Part shown: positions 63,075-64,000 of the stretch, in pieces
Layout: each line of letters begins with the position of its first letter
How positions within the stretch are numbered: position 1 is the first letter of the stretch
DNA from: Diaporthe sp. PMI_573
Taxonomy: Eukaryota > Ascomycota > Sordariomycetes > Diaporthales > Diaporthaceae
NCBI GenBank assembly: GCA_021399435.1
Contig: JAJTUP010000056.1
Location: 1 to 64,000 of the forward strand
DNA: 64,000 nt
Direction of reading: 5' to 3'
Made by a program: the position numbers and the translations under genes
The notes under the pieces: generated by a model
Told to the model about the DNA's origin: nothing
Databases searched by the model: none
What the model saw: the letters and a program-made list of their open reading frames with translations, nothing else

Positions 63075-64000
63075 CTCCCGGGGTACTGTGTTGCCAGTAT
63101 AGAAGCTAGGGGAGCTTTTGCCATAAACGCAAAAGAATACCCTCTTCGACACTCGGTGATACTTGACCCAGCGAGTACGATCTCGATCACAAACAACAGC
63201 GAAAGACTGTTCAACACGAGACCAGCCACACACGATGACTACCTGTGGGCCGGAGACAGACAGCTGCCAGTACTGGCGTACGGTACAATGGCGGTCCGCA
63301 CCGGACCGACCATCCTACACCTCGAAAACGTTGCCCTCTGCCCACGACTCTTGACAACTCTCGTCTCTCTGAGGCAACTTCGAAGGAAGGGCATCTTTTG
63401 GGACAACGAACATGATCCAACAACTTTGAAACGACGTGACAGGTCAACCCTGTGCAAACTCAGGGATATCTACGGCCAATATGTCATTGAATACCAAAAG
63501 GAAAAAGTACGTGGCTCCTTCAACACGTGGAGGAAGAAACATACCACCTACACGAAGAGAAGACCTCTCACCGGCGAAGCCATCCTCTGGCACGGCCGCC
63601 TTGGTCATCCGGGTCCGAGCGCGCTTGAGCACCTAGTTGCCTCATCTCAGGGGGTGCGCATTCGGGGACCAACAACAGTCGAGTGTGAAGCCTGTGCCTT
63701 AGCCAAGATCACGAGGCAAATCCGTCGAGCACCGAGGGAGATCCTCGAACGAGAAGGCGAAAGAATAGCACTTGACTTTCACGACTACGAACCAGGGATC
63801 AACAACTATACGTCGCAACTATTGCTCACCTGCAGAGTATCAGGACTTATCTGGGACTATTATTTAGAGAGCCGCGACAGCACAACCCTGCTCAACATCA
63901 TGAAATCCTTTCTAGGGATGATGCAGATTCAATACAACACCAAGGTCAAGATCATCGAATGTGACGGAGAACTGTTCAGCCGCAGACGAGCCGTCAGAGA
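63075..64000 (+). CDS. Copia Pol, partial (protease, integrase start)
   Basis: Open, in the same frame as gag, from just after the TGA to the window edge (about 308 codons); no ATG for the first ~70 codons. The protease-like start SVILDPASTISITNNSERLF has Asp-Pro-Ala-Ser where Copia proteases carry Asp-Ser/Thr-Gly-Ala. LENVALCPRLLTTLVSLRQL follows (the L.NVLxVPxL..NLxS strand). GAG-pre-integrase and zinc finger: ILWHGRLGHPGPSALEHLV ... CEACALAK (H-x5-H, C-x2-C). Integrase core: first Asp in RIALDFHDYE, and IIECDGELFSRR contains the second. Expression must come from readthrough or from an unrecognised route. Confidence 0.9.

Larger units (their letters stand above)
61619..64000 (+). mobile_element. 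Copia retrotransposon, 5' LTR, gag and start of pol
   Basis: 5' LTR at 61619-61813, gag at 61848-63074 and an open pol frame to the window end. The LTR differs from the solo LTR at 23576-23770 by about one base in 195, which implies recent activity of the family. No TGG-type primer-binding site follows the LTR (ATTAAGAGTCTCACT), so priming may use an internal tRNA fragment (inference). The 3' half is outside the window. Confidence 0.95.

Noticed and set aside
1..64000. Starship-type giant transposon cargo region
   Set aside because: No DUF3435 tyrosine-recombinase captain gene or other Starship hallmark was recognised; the mix of elements is explained by separate insertions.

Overview
The window looks like a repeat-rich accessory region of a filamentous ascomycete (Pezizomycotina). 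Host genes carry short 50-110 bp introns with GTANGT-type donors. Their families are typical of these fungi: a CYP7/8-like P450, SAT4/rhodopsin-type membrane proteins, an RfeG-like regulator and a carotenoid-oxygenase-family enzyme. More than half of the recognisable sequence is transposon-derived. No rRNA, tRNA, CRISPR array or bacterial-type operon was seen.

Layout. 1-2.74 kb: 3' end of a Helitron helicase. 4.0-5.5 kb: a decayed gene with a Copia-protease-like domain, abutting a second Helitron relic. 6.8-8.7 kb: a five-exon P450 gene with a 6-nt microexon. 10.9-13.65 kb: a rhodopsin-like gene split by a 5'-truncated hAT element; 15.3-16.75 kb: a second, intact rhodopsin-like gene. 17.6-18.65 kb: an F-box-like gene with a replaced C-terminus. 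19.75-20.0 kb: a possible small secreted protein. 21.03-21.88 kb: an internally deleted MULE. 22.06-22.57 kb: a BTB relic. 23.58-23.77 kb: a Copia solo LTR. 24.17-27.08 kb: a complete hAT element with perfect 8-bp target-site duplication (TSD). 31.5-32.8 kb: rfeG-like gene. 33.58-36.39 kb: a decayed hAT. 38.17-38.42 kb: a rhodopsin-gene fragment. 38.62-41.67 kb: a complete MULE with perfect 9-bp TSD, followed by two unusual palindromes. 42.5-44.5 kb: an intact carotenoid/stilbene-oxygenase-family gene. 45.18-48.39 kb: a complete-looking hAT. 49.4-52.4 kb: a fumarylacetoacetate-hydrolase-family pseudogene, an intact SDR and an aldehyde-dehydrogenase fragment. 52.5-53.5 kb: a junkyard of LINE endonuclease, Copia reverse transcriptase and an unassigned fragment. 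54.5-55.1 kb: a small Cys/His-rich protein. 55.3-56.48 kb: a deletion-derivative hAT. 56.48-61.6 kb: a chromodomain-bearing Gypsy pol with a downstream ORF. 61.6-64 kb: a Copia element whose gag and pol share one frame across a single TGA.

How it fits together. The carotenoid oxygenase, FAH-family enzyme, SDR and ALDH lie within 10 kb and could once have formed an aromatic or apocarotenoid catabolic neighbourhood, now broken by hAT insertion and decay (inference). Elements of clearly different ages coexist. The intact hAT, the MULE and the Copia LTR pair look young; the hAT at 33.6 kb and the Copia-protease relic look old and carry stop codons, some of a form expected from repeat-induced point mutation. 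Exon boundaries were drawn by eye from splice motifs and protein continuity; no homology search was run.
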